Under the pieces are notes generated by a model. The model ran no database searches. It saw only the letters and a program-made list of their open reading frames with translations, and was not told the DNA's origin. A DNA stretch of 64,000 bases from Flavobacteriaceae bacterium (GTDB taxonomy: Bacteria; Bacteroidota; Bacteroidia; Flavobacteriales; Flavobacteriaceae). Position 1 is the first letter of the stretch; the number at the start of each line of letters is the position of its first letter. The position numbers and the translations under genes are program-made. The DNA lies in assembly GCA_021647985.1 (NCBI GenBank), contig JAKITQ010000008.1, forward strand, positions 1 through 64,000, in the 5' to 3' direction. Below are positions 61,822 through 64,000 of the stretch, in pieces.

Positions 61822-64000
61822 TTAATGTCCTCTTCTTATTCTATGGCCTGAAGAACGACCTTTAGCATTTGGGTTTTTGTTGCCATTTAAATTATAGGTT
61901 AGACTTAGCATATAATAATTACCCAATACATCTTTTTGAATTTCCTCAAAGTAATTGTCAGAACTATTTCTTTCTATACCTATGTTTTTATTTAAAATAT
62001 CTAAAGCAGAAAGCATTACAGTAAGACTTTTTGACTTAAGCATGGCATAAGAAATTGAAGCATTCCATATAGGTACTACCTGATTGGCTCCAAAATTACT
62101 ATCTGAATAAATATCGAATTTAAATTGCGAATTTAAATTAAATCTATCTGTAACATTCCAATCTGACTTTACATAATATGATTGTTGTAAAAAATCCCTG
62201 TCTGCATTATTTCCAGTGGTAAATGTGGTGTAATTTTGTGTCCAGTTCGCACCAATCATCGCGTCAATTTTATCTTTTTTATTGTTTTCTAACGACAAGC
62301 CCAAAGTGCCATCTTTTGATTGAGTTTCATTATTTTCAAAATTAATAATAGACATATATTCGCTATAGGTACCACTTACACGAATACTATATCTAAGCCC
62401 CCAAGACTTAATTCTGTTGCTAAAATTCGTGCGAATATTAAAGTTATTTCGATCTCCCAAATTTTCAAAAGAAGAATACCTTATATTGGTCGAAATATCT
62501 GTGAATTCAGAATTTACAATTGTATTACTCGTGTAATCATAACTAATGCGTGTAAATAAGCTAAAACCTGTTGCGAAATTATGATTTATATAAATAGCTG
62601 AAAGCGAGTACCTGTCTTCTGGAGTTAGATTAGGGTTGCCTTGCAAAATAAACAAAGGGTTAAAGTCATTTATTACGGGTGTTACTTGATTTAAACTAGG
62701 CAGGTCTATAGATCTATTTAAGCTAAAACGCATAAATTTTCCTCTTTTTGGTCTATATCTTACTCTAACGGTTGGTAAAATATTGGTGTATGAATTGTTA
62801 AAACCTAAATCGTTTGTTAATCCAAATTTTTGATTTTGATTCAAAATTGAGGCACCAATAGAAAATGTAAATTTATCATTGTCATATTTATATTTTACAC
62901 CACCAGATAAATCTGTAATATCATAATATTGAGTGTATATTAACGGGTTTTGGACAACATCATTTTCTAATTTAGTTTGGTTAACATCATCGTCAATTGT
63001 TTTATAATTCACGCCAACGCCAATATCTATAAGATGCTTTTCAGTTATAGGTTCTATATAGTTTATATTTAAATTTAAACCCAAATTGTCTAAATCTTGT
63101 TCTCTTTTTATATCTTGTTTAATCTCATATGTATCATCTGGATCTGAGATACTAAATTTATTTAATTGATTATTATTACTCGTACTTGAACTTTTTGAAC
63201 TATTAAACCCTCCTTTCGAGGTTATATGACGTTTACTTTTATCATTAAACCGCTTTGTAAAATCATATCGTATGTTTCCATTAGCATTATTACTTTTATT
63301 ATCGGTTAATCCAATACTTTGCAAATCTAATTCACCATCTCCGTTAAATTTATCTAAGGTATTGATACTGTTACCATTATTAGCACTTAAATTTGCACCC
63401 CCATCAATGTATAAGGAGCTTAATTTATTAGATCTATCTCTGTAATTAAAATTTAAAGAGTGTCTATTGTTTGTGTTTTCACTTCTTCTTTTTCCTTCAG
63501 ATAAAATTTCTATATCACCAATAAACTCGGTACGTGTAGAAATAACATCACCCGTAGTTGTATTGGTATAATTGTAAAAATAATCAGCATTTAAGTTTTG
63601 ATCTTTCTCTATTTCATAACCCAAATTTAAACCACCTACACCCGTAGTTACAAATCCAGAGTTAGGTGTAGGTGAACCACTAAAAAAGGCTCTTCCACCT
63701 CCAGTATTAAATACCATAATTTCGGAAATATCCGATCCTGATGTATTTACATTATTCATTTTTCCGATTATAGAAGTTTGTAATTTTTTTGAAAATCTAT
63801 TGTAATTTAAACTCCCTAAATATCTGTCGTCGGTTCCGTAGCCTCCTTGAAATTTTCCGAAATCGTTTACTTTTCTATCATCCTTTAACTTTAAGTTTAT
63901 CACTTTTACTCTTTCTGAATCGTTTACACCAGACACCCTTGATTTTTCACTTTTTTCATCAATTAATTCTACACTTTTAATCGCATCAGCTGATAAATTT
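61822..64000 (-). CDS. TonB-dependent-receptor-like outer membrane beta-barrel (partial)
   Basis: The frame is open through the end of the window, so the N-terminus is missing; a GTG near 63936 is not the true start. The upstream part reads LSADAIKSVELIDEKSEKS, then INLKLKDD, which is the end of a plug domain. It is followed by a 14- to 16-strand beta-barrel of the OMP_b-brl_3 type (RFSLNRSIDLPSLNQVTPVI, GNPNLTPEDRYSLSAIYIN). It has an atypical His/Arg-rich tail instead of a terminal aromatic residue. Substrate unknown. No SusD gene is visible within the window. Confidence 0.82.
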   Translation of the reverse strand, partial: NLSADAIKSVELIDEKSEKSRVSGVNDSERVKVINLKLKDDRKVNDFGKFQGGYGTDDRYLGSLNYNRFSKKLQTSIIGKMNNVNTSGSDISEIMVFNTGGGRAFFSGSPTPNSGFVTTGVGGLNLGYEIEKDQNLNADYFYNYTNTTTGDVISTRTEFIGDIEILSEGKRRSENTNNRHSLNFNYRDRSNKLSSLYIDGGANLSANNGNSINTLDKFNGDGELDLQSIGLTDNKSNNANGNIRYDFTKRFNDKSKRHITSKGGFNSSKSSSTSNNNQLNKFSISDPDDTYEIKQDIKREQDLDNLGLNLNINYIEPITEKHLIDIGVGVNYKTIDDDVNQTKLENDVVQNPLIYTQYYDITDLSGGVKYKYDNDKFTFSIGASILNQNQKFGLTNDLGFNNSYTNILPTVRVRYRPKRGKFMRFSLNRSIDLPSLNQVTPVINDFNPLFILQGNPNLTPEDRYSLSAIYINHNFATGFSLFTRISYDYTSNTIVNSEFTDISTNIRYSSFENLGDRNNFNIRTNFSNRIKSWGLRYSIRVSGTYSEYMSIINFENNETQSKDGTLGLSLENNKKDKIDAMIGANWTQNYTTFTTGNNADRDFLQQSYYVKSDWNVTDRFNLNSQFKFDIYSDSNFGANQVVPIWNASISYAMLKSKSLTVMLSALDILNKNIGIERNSSDNYFEEIQKDVLGNYYMLSLTYNLNGNKNPNAKGRSSGHRIRRGH

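Noticed and set aside
1-64000. CRISPR arrays, rRNA or tRNA genes
   Set aside because: No regularly spaced direct repeats with unique spacers and no recognisable tRNA or rRNA sequence were seen on reading; this was not tested with a program.

Overview
The window looks like a chromosomal segment of a marine-type member of the Flavobacteriaceae (Bacteroidota). The evidence is the low GC content, promoter boxes of the TAnnTTTG type, many lipoproteins with a Cys a short way into the protein, a type IX secretion plug-domain protein (DUF5103), DUF4837, an Nqr sodium pump, and an aerobic kynurenine pathway. No rRNA, tRNA or CRISPR array was recognised.

Layout. (1) 1-3670: the end of a GH127-like glycosidase gene, a transposase remnant, two related very small genes, a secreted amidohydrolase, and the 3' fragment of an HtrA-like protease cut by an insertion sequence. 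(2) 3671-11224: an accessory island. It holds two near-identical IS3-family copies, a third and different IS3 element, and short minus-strand genes (AAA/DUF4143 ATPase, two CPBP membrane proteases, a truncated RDD protein). Each of these genes is followed by an imperfect palindromic element, as in an integron-like cassette array. (3) 11225-15710: a minus-strand gene run with a broken fatty-acid hydroxylase-type gene, an O-methyltransferase, three SnoaL/NTF2-like proteins, a small ABM-like protein and a secreted protein of unknown function. (4) 15918-18640: a convergent TPR histidine kinase and LytTR response regulator. (5) 19164-26324: nadA and nadB, then an endonuclease, a thioesterase, an aminotransferase, an acyl-lipid desaturase and rsmG. 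(6) 26492-35555: a tryptophan-to-2-aminomuconate pathway (TDO, SDR, aminomuconate semialdehyde dehydrogenase, RidA-type deaminase, HAO, ACMSD, cyclase-type formamidase, kynureninase, KMO), followed by convergent pruA. (7) 37416-46406: NRDE protein, ApaG, a divergent Rrf2 regulator, then fasciclin, cytochrome c, nosZ, a membrane protein and nosLDFY. (8) 46466-57632: Bax-inhibitor-like protein, DUF5103 protein, nqrABCDEF, a hydrolase, an OmpA-family protein and apbE. (9) 57742-64000: YceI, an OB-fold protein, DUF4837, a LysM lytic transglycosylase and a TonB-receptor-like outer-membrane barrel that runs off the window.

How the genes work together. NadA/NadB supply quinolinate from aspartate, while the kynurenine cluster carries ACMSD and the downstream dehydrogenase and deaminase. 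Tryptophan is therefore probably burned for carbon and nitrogen here rather than used for NAD. The nos cluster encodes an N2O respiration module, and no nitrate, nitrite or NO reductase is seen in the window. A TGAT-N4-ATCA palindrome sits between two divergent -7 boxes, centred about 42 bp from each predicted transcription start, which suggests a CRP/FNR-type switch for rrf2 and nos. ApbE lies next to nqr and is the expected flavin transferase for NqrB and NqrC.

The least explained parts are the cassette-like palindromes of the island, the two small paralogous peptides near 0.9-1.2 kb, and the SnoaL-rich secreted gene cluster.
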